Below are positions 17,521 through 24,744 of a stretch of 61,818 nucleotides of DNA, piece after piece. The position numbers were made by a program, and so were the translations under genes. The notes below the pieces were generated by a model. The model worked only from the letters and a program-made list of their open reading frames with translations, was not told the origin of the DNA and did not search any database. Position 1 is the first letter of the stretch. Every line of letters starts with the position of its first letter. This stretch comes from Bacteroidia bacterium (lineage in GTDB: Bacteria; Bacteroidota; Bacteroidia; Flavobacteriales; Flavobacteriaceae), in contig JAUIJA010000012.1 in NCBI GenBank assembly GCA_030431055.1, positions 1 to 61,818 on the forward strand, in the 5' to 3' direction.

Positions 17521-18072
17521 ATGAAAAATTATATAAAAATCATAATACTAGCATTCGTATTAAATTCCTGTGGAAAAGCCATAAGTACTATTGCTGTTGA
17601 GGACAGATTGGAACATACTGAAACCTTAAAACTTAATAAAGGCGATAAAATAAAATTTTGGACAAAAATAAAATATAAGTATGAAAATGCTATGGAGATA
17701 GGCTATTCTGTGAAAATTTATAAGGATGGTGAATTTTATACACAATATAATTATAACCCATTAAATACAAATCCAAGATATTTATCTTCTGATGAAAGAT
17801 GGATTATTTCAAAAAAGAGAAATCCAGATTGGATAAGACATAATGAAAATCGCTTTACAATATTTGGATGGAAAAAAAATGAAGATGAACGAGAAGATCA
17901 TCAAAAACAGAAACATATTATAAAATATGGAATCAAGAAAAATGTAAAAGGAAAAAATAATCCAATTTTTACTGTTAAAGAAAATGGTTTGTATACTTTT
18001 AAAGCAAAACTAAATATTGATACTGAAAATTCATTTAAGATAATTAAGGCCAAAATAATTTTAAGAAAGTAA
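17521..18072 (+). CDS. hypothetical lipoprotein (cassette C)
   Basis: 183 residues, with a lipoprotein signal (MKNYIKIIILAFVLNSC; Cys17). The mature part is predicted to be mostly beta: KFWTKIKYKYENAMEIGYSV, then a Lys/Arg/Asp-rich loop (~100-140) and a closing strand pair (NGLYTFKAKLNI). The fold resembles a single beta-sandwich domain, but I recognise no family. It is the only gene of its cassette (17437-18242), which is a typical integron size of ~0.8 kb. Confidence 0.7.
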   Translation: MKNYIKIIILAFVLNSCGKAISTIAVEDRLEHTETLKLNKGDKIKFWTKIKYKYENAMEIGYSVKIYKDGEFYTQYNYNPLNTNPRYLSSDERWIISKKRNPDWIRHNENRFTIFGWKKNEDEREDHQKQKHIIKYGIKKNVKGKNNPIFTVKENGLYTFKAKLNIDTENSFKIIKAKIILRK

Positions 18073-18114
18073 ATACTCAGACTAAAAATTAAAAAATGCT
18101 TACTTAGAATAAAC

Positions 18115-18252
18115 TGCACACAACAACGTGTATAATTCATTGCTAGTTATAGCTAACTTACGAAAGTCCTCGCGGACTTTCTATCTGTGATTTATTTGCT
18201 AACTTTAGTGCTTAAACACGCAACGAAATCATACACAATCACGTTACCAGCA
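18115..18252. repeat. attC-like recombination site 3 (end of cassette C)
   Basis: A 138 bp imperfect palindrome. It opens with TGCACACAAC (18115-18124), the exact 10-base complement of the cassette C opening GTTGTGTGCA. It closes with GTTACCAGCA (18243-18252), the same boundary as at 13586. The arms 18128-18143 and 18220-18236 pair with one bulge. The centre carries the hairpin GAAAGTCC-TCGC-GGACTTTC. Confidence 0.72.
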
Positions 18253-18283
18253 ATTTTGGCAAACAACACTAAATATAGATTAT

Positions 18284-18559
18284 ATGAAATTTAAAGTTGG
18301 AGAAAACGTAAAAATAATAATTGAGAATAAAATTTATAACCTAATTGTTATTAAATCTAAAACCGAAGAAATTACAGATGAAAACATCGGTAAAGTAATT
18401 GCAAAGAGCAATATCAAAAATATTAAAAATAAAGCTTCAAGCATTGATTTAGGAAATTTCGATTATTTACTTGTTCATCCTTATCCTAGCCCACATCCTA
18501 TTGATCTTGAAAATCCTAAATTTGAACTTGCTTTTGAAGATGATTTAACAGACAATTAA
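18284..18559 (+). CDS. small hypothetical protein (cassette D)
   Basis: 91 residues, soluble, with an N-terminal beta-rich half (FKVGENVKIIIENKIYNLIV, similar in outline to an SH3-like or KOW-like barrel) and an acidic C-terminus. A Pro-rich turn (HPYPSPHP) lies at ~66-73. No family was recognised. It begins 32 bases after the boundary at 18243, as the first genes of the other cassettes do at 50-134 bases. No matching closing site was found downstream, so this cassette has probably decayed. Confidence 0.6.
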   Translation: MKFKVGENVKIIIENKIYNLIVIKSKTEEITDENIGKVIAKSNIKNIKNKASSIDLGNFDYLLVHPYPSPHPIDLENPKFELAFEDDLTDN

Positions 18560-18602
18560 TATTATATATCATGAAAAGAATTATGACATAAGTATTGGGA
18601 AT

Positions 18603-18701
18603 ATGTATCTAATTGTTTTGTATCCTAATTATGGGAACTATTATAAAGTCGAAGTTCCGTATTTAAAGAAAGAAATTGAATATATATTACAAACTGTTTG
18701 A
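18603..18701 (+). CDS. possible 32-residue ORF or gene remnant
   Basis: The frame is open from 18549 and has an ATG at 18603. The protein reads as ordinary coding sequence (LYPNYGNYYKVEVPYLKKEI). It could be a small gene or the 3' end of a lost cassette gene. Weak support. Confidence 0.25.
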   Translation: MYLIVLYPNYGNYYKVEVPYLKKEIEYILQTV

Positions 18702-18713
18702 AAATAAACGTGA

Positions 18714-18824
18714 TATAACAATATATATTAAAAGTAGCAGTTTAGTCGCTGAAACAAAAGATAAATATTGAAATAAACGATTGTTATAGTCTAGCAGTTA
18801 AGTGAGTATAAACCTGCTACTTTT
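18714..18824. repeat. two interleaved inverted repeats (pseudoknot-like layout)
   Basis: TATAACAAT at 18714-18722 pairs with 18780-18788. AAAAGTAGCAG at 18730-18740 pairs with 18814-18824 over 11 perfect bases. The order a-b-a'-b' cannot form two nested hairpins, but could form a pseudoknot or alternative structures. AAATAAACG precedes both left-hand and right-hand parts. It may be a decayed cassette end or a structured RNA. The rest of the 18560-18887 gap holds only the small ORF above. Confidence 0.5.
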
Positions 18825-18887
18825 CATATACAAATAAAGTTTTACAAAATTATACTCAATATACTTGAAAAAATAATAACGCTAAAA

Positions 18888-19292
18888 ATGACTTTGAATT
18901 TCCAAAAGCAAATAGACGAAATGACTGAAAAGGCTGTTTCTGAATTTAAAAAAGCAGAATTTAAAGAAAGAACAAATGAATCTCGATTTAATGCAGTTGG
19001 AAATATCTATTTTCTGTTTTCAAATAATGAACTAAAATATATTGGGCAGAGACAAGCAAGTGGAATTAAAACTCGACTTGATCAACATCTATTCGGAAAA
19101 TCATATTCAGTCGATGAGAGAGGAAAACAAAATGGGACAATATCCAAATGGAATTTAGTGAAACAATAAATTGATAATGGAAAAAAAATTAGTTTCAAAA
19201 CAATACTCATTGAGCCAGACAATTTAAGAACAACAATTGAGTTAGAATTAATAAAGAAACTAAATCCTGAATGGAATATACAAGGAAAATAA
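18888..19292 (+). pseudogene. GIY-YIG nuclease-like gene interrupted by an in-frame stop
   Basis: Translation from 18888 gives a GIY-YIG domain start (VGNIYFLFSNNELKYIGQ, then the Arg in IKTRLDQH), but a TAA occurs at 19167. The same frame continues for another 40 codons with the missing part of the fold: KTILIEPDNLRTTIELELI, containing the metal-binding Glu, then KKLNPEWN. A single point mutation (CAA TAA ATT) therefore splits an otherwise intact ~134-residue endonuclease-like protein. Readthrough would restore it; otherwise the first 93 residues lack the catalytic Glu. Confidence 0.7.
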
Positions 19293-19411
19293 CTTTGCTC
19301 AATAATGTATATAAAAGATAAGCTACACAGAAAAAATGACAAACAATTTTAAAATTGGTGTTTCGAAATTATCTACTTTGCAAATTCTTAACGTTAATAA
19401 ATAATGAACAT

Positions 19412-19861
19412 ATGAACATTAAATTTTTAATTCTATTCTTAAGTACAGTTTTCATAAAGAATTCATATAGTCAAAACCTTGAATATGTTCCTACAAAAAC
19501 TTTTTATATAAACATGGTTAAATCTGAATCTGACGAAAAGTTTACTAATGTTGTTGAGCCTTTTGAAATAGAAGTCAAAACGAATTCTGTAAATATCGGA
19601 GATAATTTTGATTTAAAAATTACAAATCGTGAATATAGGAAGAATGGCAAGTGGAATATAACTGAATTAACTGTAGATGACCCTGCAACAAAATATAAAA
19701 TTTGTAAAATTTTATTAGCCATAGATAATAAAGACAACTTTATGATTGCTACCAATTCTTGTGAATTAAATAATAACGGGAAACCTGTAATGATTATGTC
19801 TTTTATTAACTCAAAAGAAATAGCTTGGTATGAATTATGGAGAAGTTACAGAAACGAATAA
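19412..19861 (+). CDS. hypothetical secreted protein
   Basis: 149 residues from the ATG at 19412, which gives a clean signal peptide (MNIKFLILFLSTVFIKNSYS, cleavage near SYS-QN). The longer upstream frame lacks a good start. The mature protein is probably an all-beta domain (FEIEVKTNSVNIGDNFDLKI, then ELTVDDPATKYKICKILLAI) of a lipocalin-like or small immunity-type size. No family was recognised. It is flanked by degraded genes on both sides, so it may be the surviving gene of a decayed cassette. Confidence 0.65.
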   Translation: MNIKFLILFLSTVFIKNSYSQNLEYVPTKTFYINMVKSESDEKFTNVVEPFEIEVKTNSVNIGDNFDLKITNREYRKNGKWNITELTVDDPATKYKICKILLAIDNKDNFMIATNSCELNNNGKPVMIMSFINSKEIAWYELWRSYRNE

Positions 19862-19866
19862 CAACG

Positions 19867-20029
19867 ATGAAAATAAAATATATTTTAATATTTAAGAGTA
19901 TCAGTGTTTTTAAACTCATGTAAAGCAACTGTATTTCCAGTTTCACTTGTACGTTAAGAGCTAGAAGAATATTTAATTAAAAAATACAAACCTTTACTAA
20001 ACAGAAAGGATAATAAAAAAGAGAATTAA
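19867..20029 (+). pseudogene. fused remnants: lipoprotein start and GIY-YIG C-terminus
   Basis: MKIKYILIFKSISVF begins at 19867 and, after a frameshift, continues as LNSCKATVFPVS, a lipobox-like sequence. From 19958 ELEEYLIKKYKPLLNRKDN is typical of the end of a GIY-YIG domain (Glu and Asn conserved). Neither is a complete gene. The 19862-20047 gap thus holds debris of two older genes. Confidence 0.4.
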
Positions 20030-20047
20030 TTTTAAAATATTTAATCT

Positions 20048-20395
20048 ATGCCATTTGTAAATTTTAATTTTAAAAAAGATTTTGAAGAAATCGTTAAGGC
20101 AGGTTTAAGTCCAGCACAATTTAAATTACTTAATGAGTTATTTAGAAAACATAATGTTGATGAAGATCAATTATATTACATAATGCATAAACATCAGGAA
20201 GCATTAGGTTTTAATATTGGGGATAGAGTTTTATATGTTGGTTATACACATTTAAGACCAAACCAAACAGAATTTGATGTTTATGAAGTAGTTTCAATTC
20301 ATTTAGATTGTCTAACAGATATTTCAATAAAACCAGTAAATGGGGGAGAATCAAAAAGAGTTTACCACAGTGATTTAATTAAAATCGAACAATAA
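20048..20395 (+). CDS. small hypothetical protein
   Basis: 115 residues. A helical N-terminal half (LSPAQFKLLNELFRKHNVDE) is followed by a beta-rich half that looks like an SH3/Tudor-type barrel (GFNIGDRVLYVGYTHLRPNQ, then FDVYEVVSIHLDCL, ISIKPVNGG). The fold is reminiscent of small nucleic-acid-binding or YopX-type proteins, but this is only a resemblance. It is directly followed by the first of the twin hairpins, which could serve as its terminator. Confidence 0.65.
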   Translation: MPFVNFNFKKDFEEIVKAGLSPAQFKLLNELFRKHNVDEDQLYYIMHKHQEALGFNIGDRVLYVGYTHLRPNQTEFDVYEVVSIHLDCLTDISIKPVNGGESKRVYHSDLIKIEQ

Positions 20396-20398
20396 AAA

Positions 20399-20456
20399 AA
20401 AGCGATTTAATCCTTTCACACAGGCTACAATTGCCGTAGGTGGAATAAATCGCTTT
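20399..20456. ncRNA. structured repeat, copy 1 of twin hairpins
   Basis: An 11 bp stem, AAAGCGATTTA (20399-20409) with TAAATCGCTTT (20446-20456), encloses a loop containing CACACAGGCTACAATTGCC (20417-20435) and GTAGG. The same 19-base core occurs in copy 2, while the outer stem has a different sequence but is again perfectly paired. This is the pattern of selection on structure. No family was recognised. Confidence 0.5.
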
Positions 20457-20515
20457 AAAAATCTCAATTAACTTACATTCTAAAATTCTTGTAAGCAATC
20501 AATGATTTTTTATAA

Positions 20516-20563
20516 AATTTAATCCTTACACACAGGCTACAATTGCCATAGGGGGATTAAATT
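20516..20563. ncRNA. structured repeat, copy 2 of twin hairpins
   Basis: A 10 bp stem, AATTTAATCC (20516-20525) with GGATTAAATT (20554-20563), encloses the same 19-base core (20529-20547) as copy 1, 112 bp downstream. Inside the loop GGC/GCC and CTA/TAG can pair further. The region between the SOS operon and the small gene 20048 otherwise holds nothing recognisable. Confidence 0.5.
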
Positions 20564-20630
20564 CTAATACAAATTTACGAAAAAATTATTGATGTTAATA
20601 AAAAAAACTGAATATAAATTTTATCCTTAC

Positions 20631-20638
20631 TAACTTTG
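20631..20638 (+). promoter_or_regulatory. -7 box for the SOS/mutagenesis operon
   Basis: TAACTTTG matches TAnnTTTG and ends only six bases before the ATG at 20645. Transcription would start at or next to the start codon, so the mRNA would be leaderless or nearly so. No clear SOS-box palindrome was found. Confidence 0.5.
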
Positions 20639-20644
20639 TATAAA

Positions 20645-21136
20645 ATGAAAATTATGGGATTTGAATTAGATAATGATGTAATAATAGTATGTAAAAACTC
20701 ATTGCAACTATCAGAAAGTAAGGAGCTTATGAGTTTTTTAGAAACAAGCTTATCTAGAAGTATATCAATATACGATAATGTTCCTAATGACAATGCTTGT
20801 GAATGTTTACTTTATGTAGGTGATGATGATTCTAATTATCATCATGTTTTAGAACATGGAGAAACGGCAATAATTTTTAATAAGAACTTTATTAAAGCAG
20901 AGCATCCTTTTGAAGTCGTTGGATTTGACTATATCAAAGAAGAACACGAGAATAATAGGCTTAAAGAAAGCGATTACTTTAAAGGTTTATTTGAAGAGTT
21001 AAAAAAGCTAAATGTAGAATGTGTTTATATTTCAGATTCTTGTACAAGTATAAATACAGAAAAAAATAATTCATGGGAAGAATTGCATTCTAGTATTATC
21101 AGATTAGATAAGTACGTTGAAATATCATTACTATAA
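20645..21136 (+). CDS. hypothetical protein, first gene of the SOS operon
   Basis: 163 residues from the ATG at 20645 (a TTG nine bases earlier lies inside the promoter box and was rejected). Mixed alpha/beta, soluble, acidic. Notable segments are ICKNSLQLS-like text at the start, CECLLYVGDDDSNYHHVLEH in the middle and CVYISDSCTSINTEKNN late. No family was recognised. Its stop overlaps the umuD start by one base (TAATG), so it belongs to the mutagenesis operon, perhaps as a regulator or polymerase-associated factor. Confidence 0.65.
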   Translation: MKIMGFELDNDVIIVCKNSLQLSESKELMSFLETSLSRSISIYDNVPNDNACECLLYVGDDDSNYHHVLEHGETAIIFNKNFIKAEHPFEVVGFDYIKEEHENNRLKESDYFKGLFEELKKLNVECVYISDSCTSINTEKNNSWEELHSSIIRLDKYVEISLL

Positions 21137-21591
21137 TGAAAGTAAAAACATTATATACTACTAAAAACTTGGAGTTCTTTATTCCTGATTATTCAACTGA
21201 TTTAGAATTACCATTTGCTGATACTGGAATCAAGGCAGGATTTCCTTCTCCTGCTGATGATTTTTTAGAATTAAGCATTGACTTAAATAAGGAATATATA
21301 AAGAATAAGGAAACCACTTTTTATGCAAAAGTAAAAGGTGATTCCATGAAGAATGCTGGTATTTTTGATGGTGACTTACTTATTATAGATAAAAGCTTAG
21401 AGCCTCAAAACGATAAAATAGCTATTTGCCAAATTGATGGAGAGTTTACAGTTAAAAGAATAAAGATTGATAATAAAGAGAAAATCGTTTGGCTTATAGC
21501 AGAAAATGAAGATTATCCACCAATAAAAGTAACTCCAGAAAATGAATTTTTGATTTGGGGTATAGTAGTAGCTTCAATAAAAAGACATTAA
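21136..21591 (+). CDS. umuD: UmuD-like S24 peptidase
   Basis: 151 residues, the normal size. The Ala-Gly self-cleavage site is in GIKAGFPSPADDF (~33-35). The catalytic Ser is in VKGDSMKNAGIFDGDLLI (~70) and the catalytic Lys in EFTVKRIKI (~107). On RecA-filament contact it cuts off its N-terminus and then joins UmuC as the active translesion polymerase. The umuC gene starts two bases after its stop. The LexA-type DNA-binding domain is absent, which fits UmuD rather than LexA. Confidence 0.93.
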   Translation: MKVKTLYTTKNLEFFIPDYSTDLELPFADTGIKAGFPSPADDFLELSIDLNKEYIKNKETTFYAKVKGDSMKNAGIFDGDLLIIDKSLEPQNDKIAICQIDGEFTVKRIKIDNKEKIVWLIAENEDYPPIKVTPENEFLIWGIVVASIKRH

Positions 21592-21592
21592 A

Positions 21593-22852
21593 ATGTACGC
21601 TTTAGTTGATTGTAATAACTTTTACGCCTCTTGTCAAAGAGTGTTTGAACCTCATTTATTAGGTAAGCCTATTGTGGTATTATCTAATAATGATGGTTGT
21701 GTTATTGCAAGAAGTAATGAAGCAAAAGCATTGGGAATTCCTATGGGAGCTCCAGCATTTGAATATAAGAAGCTTTTTGAAAATAATAATGTTTATGTGT
21801 ATTCTTCAAATTATGCCTTATATGGAGATATGAGCAGTAGAGTTATGAATCTGCTTTCTAAGTTTACTCCTGACATTGAAATTTATAGTATAGATGAAGC
21901 TTTTTTAAAATTTGATGGATTTAAGTATGTTGATTTAAACGAGTATGGACTTCAAATAAAAAAAACTGTGACTAAAGGCACAGGTATTCCAATTAGTGTA
22001 GGATTTGCACCAACTAAAGCACTTTCAAAAGTAGCCAATAAAATTGCTAAAAAATTCCCTGAGAAGACAAATGGTGTTTATGTTATCGATAATGATGAGA
22101 AACGATTAAAAGCATTAAAATGGTTGCCAATAGAAGATGTATGGGGAATAGGAAGAAAGCATGCAAAAAGGCTTAAAAATAGAAACGTATTTAATGCTTA
22201 TCAATTTACCAAGTTAACTGATGAATGGGTAAGAAAAGAAATGGCAGTTGTTGGTTTACGCCTTAAACATGAATTAGAAGGTAAGCCAACTCTAGATTTA
22301 GAAACTCCTAAATCTAAAAAAATGATAGCAACTACAAGGTCATTTGAAACTATGTACACTAAATATGATGAGCTTGCAGAAAGAATATCAACTTTTACAG
22401 TTTCCTGTTCCGAAAAGTTAAGAAAACAAAATAGTCATTGTAACATGATTATGGTTTTCTTGCACACTAACTACTTTAGAAAAGATTTACCTCAATATTC
22501 AAGAAACATTGTTATCAAAACCGATTTTCCTACAAACTCAACTATTGAATTAACAAAGTGTGCAAAGTCAGGATTAAAAGCTATATTTGAAGAAGGCTAT
22601 CATTATAAAAAAGCTGGTGTTATAGTTATGGGGCTAACTCCAAACAACAAAACACAATTAGCATTATTTAATAGCGCAAATCCTAAACATCAACCCTTAA
22701 TGAGTGTTGTAGATAGATTAAATACTTGCTATGGGACTAATAAGGTTAAATTTGGTAATCAATCATTAGGAAGGCAATGGAAAATGAAACAGGAGAAACT
22801 TTCGCCTAGATTTTCAACCAACTTAAAGGATGTAATAGAAATAGTATTATGA
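21593..22852 (+). CDS. umuC: UmuC-like Y-family DNA polymerase (Pol V catalytic subunit)
   Basis: 419 residues. It opens with ALVDCNNFYASCQRVFEP (metal-binding Asp), followed by NNDGCVIARSNEAKALGIPM and the catalytic SIDEAFLKFDG (~100). A helix-hairpin-helix-like DVWGIGRKHAKRLK is at ~185 and the little-finger domain at ~245-350. The last ~50 residues are the DUF4113-like UmuC tail (SVVDRLNTCYGTNKVKFGNQ). It performs error-prone translesion synthesis. Mobile elements often carry it, giving the host mutability under DNA damage. Next gene overlaps its end by four bases (ATGA). Confidence 0.95.
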   Translation: MYALVDCNNFYASCQRVFEPHLLGKPIVVLSNNDGCVIARSNEAKALGIPMGAPAFEYKKLFENNNVYVYSSNYALYGDMSSRVMNLLSKFTPDIEIYSIDEAFLKFDGFKYVDLNEYGLQIKKTVTKGTGIPISVGFAPTKALSKVANKIAKKFPEKTNGVYVIDNDEKRLKALKWLPIEDVWGIGRKHAKRLKNRNVFNAYQFTKLTDEWVRKEMAVVGLRLKHELEGKPTLDLETPKSKKMIATTRSFETMYTKYDELAERISTFTVSCSEKLRKQNSHCNMIMVFLHTNYFRKDLPQYSRNIVIKTDFPTNSTIELTKCAKSGLKAIFEEGYHYKKAGVIVMGLTPNNKTQLALFNSANPKHQPLMSVVDRLNTCYGTNKVKFGNQSLGRQWKMKQEKLSPRFSTNLKDVIEIVL

Positions 22853-23517
22853 TTAAGTTTTTTTATTTTTTTTTAATTTTTTGTACACTACAATCAGTTA
22901 ATTCTCAGACCACTGAAGAGTTAGATAAAATGTATCAAAGAGTTAAGTATTTAGAACAGAAAGAGGATGAAGCTCAAAGGTATATTTTTGGTACTAGAGA
23001 TTATATTACAAATTTAATAATAGACAACTTTAACAGTTTAGGAAGTGAAAATTATAAGGATTTATTAAATAAGGAGAAGTTTCTTTGGTATCGAGTTGAT
23101 AGAAATTTAGAATACTATAAAGGTAATTATGTAAGATTTTTAAGAGAGAACCACAAATCTCTTTTAGATTATAAAAATCAAATGTTATCTTTTATAAAAT
23201 CTAAATTACCTACTAAAACATCATGTAAAGAAGCTGTTAAATATGTTAAAAATAATTTTAAGCTTTTACAGGTTAAGGATAGGTATGAATTAGAATCAAA
23301 TTGGCTAAAAAAAGTATCATTGTATTATGATGAAAAAAATGATAAAAATATTGTTATAGCTGAGATGTATATCGACAACAAATTCAATGAATATATTTTT
23401 TGTTCAATAGACTATAAGCTATGGAATGATTTTGCTATTGGTGGATTTAATCTTCCAAAATCATATGGTGAAAGATTCTGGAGAACTATCATGGATATGA
23501 AATGTAACTGTGAATAA
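22849..23517 (+). CDS. hypothetical secreted protein in the SOS operon
   Basis: 222 residues with a signal peptide (MIKFFYFFLIFCTLQSVNSQ). The mature part is helical and charged (QRVKYLEQKEDEAQRYIFGT, YKDLLNKEKFLWYRVDRNLE), with two closing Cys (MKCNCE) and a third at ~125. A lysozyme-inhibitor-like or LPP-type helical bundle (DUF1311 style) is possible but not proven. It overlaps umuC by ATGA, so it is translated with the polymerase, an odd partner for a periplasmic protein. Confidence 0.65.
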   Translation: MIKFFYFFLIFCTLQSVNSQTTEELDKMYQRVKYLEQKEDEAQRYIFGTRDYITNLIIDNFNSLGSENYKDLLNKEKFLWYRVDRNLEYYKGNYVRFLRENHKSLLDYKNQMLSFIKSKLPTKTSCKEAVKYVKNNFKLLQVKDRYELESNWLKKVSLYYDEKNDKNIVIAEMYIDNKFNEYIFCSIDYKLWNDFAIGGFNLPKSYGERFWRTIMDMKCNCE

Positions 23518-23518
23518 A

Positions 23519-24160
23519 ATGTGCTTCCATTCTAAACAAACTAAACTTGCTCTTGAAGTAGAAAACAGATTCAATGCTAAAATTGACAGACCTAGTGAAT
23601 TTAAGAGTCAGGAGCATATTAATGGTTTCGATTTTCCTAAAACCCCTGTTGTTATAGATGATAAACCAGAAATAATAACCCACTTCAATTGGGGATTAAT
23701 TCCAAGTTGGGCTAAAGATGAAGATATAAGAAAGTTTACCTTAAATGCTAAGATTGAAACTTTAGACGAAAAACCTTCTTTTAAAAATTCCGCTAATAAA
23801 AGATGTTTAGTAATTGCAAATGGATTTTATGAATGGCAATGGTTAGATAGCAAAGGTAAAAACAAACAGAAGTATGAAATTGGTATTGGTAATGATGAAC
23901 TTTTTGCTTTTGCAGGAATCTATTCGGAATGGATTAATCAAATTACTGGAGAGATTGTAAACAGTTATGCAATTGTAACTACAGAAGCAAATCCTTTAAT
24001 GGCAGAAATTCATAATATAAAAAAAAGAATGCCTGTAATACTTAAACAGGAAGATGAATCTAAATGGTTAAATCATTCACCCTATCAAGAAATTGCGTTT
24101 CCGTATCAGGTAAATTTGAAAGCAATTGTAAAAGATGAAACAAGTAATTTATTGTTTTAG
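23519..24160 (+). CDS. SRAP-domain protein (YedK/HMCES-like abasic-site shield)
   Basis: 213 residues from the ATG at 23519. This start is required because Cys2 is the residue that cross-links to abasic sites (MCFHSKQTK). Other conserved parts are WGLIPSWAKDE, FTLNAKIETLDEKPSFK, CLVIANGFYEWQW (catalytic Glu), AFAGIYSEW and HNIKKRMPVIL with its His. It forms a thiazolidine bond with AP sites in single-stranded DNA, protecting them during replication. Its place behind umuDC gives a compact DNA-damage tolerance operon. Last gene before attR. Confidence 0.93.
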   Translation: MCFHSKQTKLALEVENRFNAKIDRPSEFKSQEHINGFDFPKTPVVIDDKPEIITHFNWGLIPSWAKDEDIRKFTLNAKIETLDEKPSFKNSANKRCLVIANGFYEWQWLDSKGKNKQKYEIGIGNDELFAFAGIYSEWINQITGEIVNSYAIVTTEANPLMAEIHNIKKRMPVILKQEDESKWLNHSPYQEIAFPYQVNLKAIVKDETSNLLF

Positions 24161-24170
24161 AAAGTTATAA

Positions 24171-24191
24171 ACATCCCCTAAAACGTCCCCT
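24171..24191 (+). repeat. subterminal direct repeat next to attR
   Basis: Copy of the 21-mer at 1396-1416 with one change (ACATCCCCTAAAACGTCCCCT). It lies 10 bp inside attR in the same orientation as the left copy. Confidence 0.6.
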
Positions 24192-24200
24192 AAAAAAATA

Positions 24201-24247
24201 AACCCTGTAAAATCAATACTTTACAGGGTTTTTTGTGGAGTCGGAGA
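24201..24247. repeat. attR: right direct repeat of the integrated element
   Basis: Same 47 bp as attL. It includes a terminator hairpin (24203-24234; stem CCCTGTAA/TTACAGGG) and the last 12 bases of the tmRNA gene. Beyond 24247 the rest of ssrA follows without interruption, so this end regenerates the functional gene. Confidence 0.85.
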
Positions 24248-24630
24248 GAATCGAACTCTCGTCCAAACAAGCAATCGAAGAGCTTTCTACACGCTTAGTC
24301 TTCATTTAAATTTTCGACTAAAAGCTAGACTGAAAACCGTCACTTTTAGCTTAGCTTTACATTTTCAAAACGGATTTAAAGCTTTACCGTTTCTAGGTTT
24401 ACTTTTACGGTTTTCCTAAATCAAACGCCATAAACCAAGGCTGTTGAGGAAAATCTAGCTTTTCGTCCTTGACGAAACTAGGCAAATCTTACTATGATTC
24501 AGATTAAGCAGCTAAAGCGTAATTATTTTCGCCGTTTAAAAAGTTGTACCATTGATATTTACGAGCCAACAATACAATGCTCGACGTGCTTACCGTTCAA
24601 TTTCACTCGCTGTCAAAACCAGTCGACCCC
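24236..24630 (-). ncRNA. ssrA: transfer-messenger RNA (tmRNA)
   Basis: About 395 nt. The 5' GGGGTCG (complement at 24624-24630) pairs with CGACTCC at the 3' end (24237-24243), including one G-U. The T-arm with GTTCGATTC is at 24243-24260. The tag reading frame (24504-24533, complement) encodes GENNYALAA and a stop, the Bacteroidota form. CCA is not encoded. It rescues stalled ribosomes and tags their products for proteolysis. The integrated element uses its 3' end as the attachment site without damaging it. Confidence 0.95.
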
Positions 24631-24744
24631 TTATGAAATTTACTTTTACAATATAAATTCAGTATTTATAGTGCAAAATCTGAGCCAAAATTACATTTAA
24701 TAGTTTATATATAAAAATATGTCGGAATTTTTTACTTAAAATAG

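Noticed and set aside
13586..18252. Insertion-sequence terminal repeats at the cassette borders
   Set aside because: No transposase, no target duplication, and the matched ends are part of ~140 bp palindromes, which fits cassette sites better.
20399..20563. CRISPR-like array
   Set aside because: Only two units, stems differ between the copies, no Cas genes nearby.
20636..20644. TTG as start codon of the first SOS operon gene
   Set aside because: It lies within the promoter box; the ATG at 20645 is better placed.
24494..24700. Open frame of 68 codons on the plus strand
   Set aside because: It lies across the tmRNA gene on the opposite strand; the RNA features explain the sequence.
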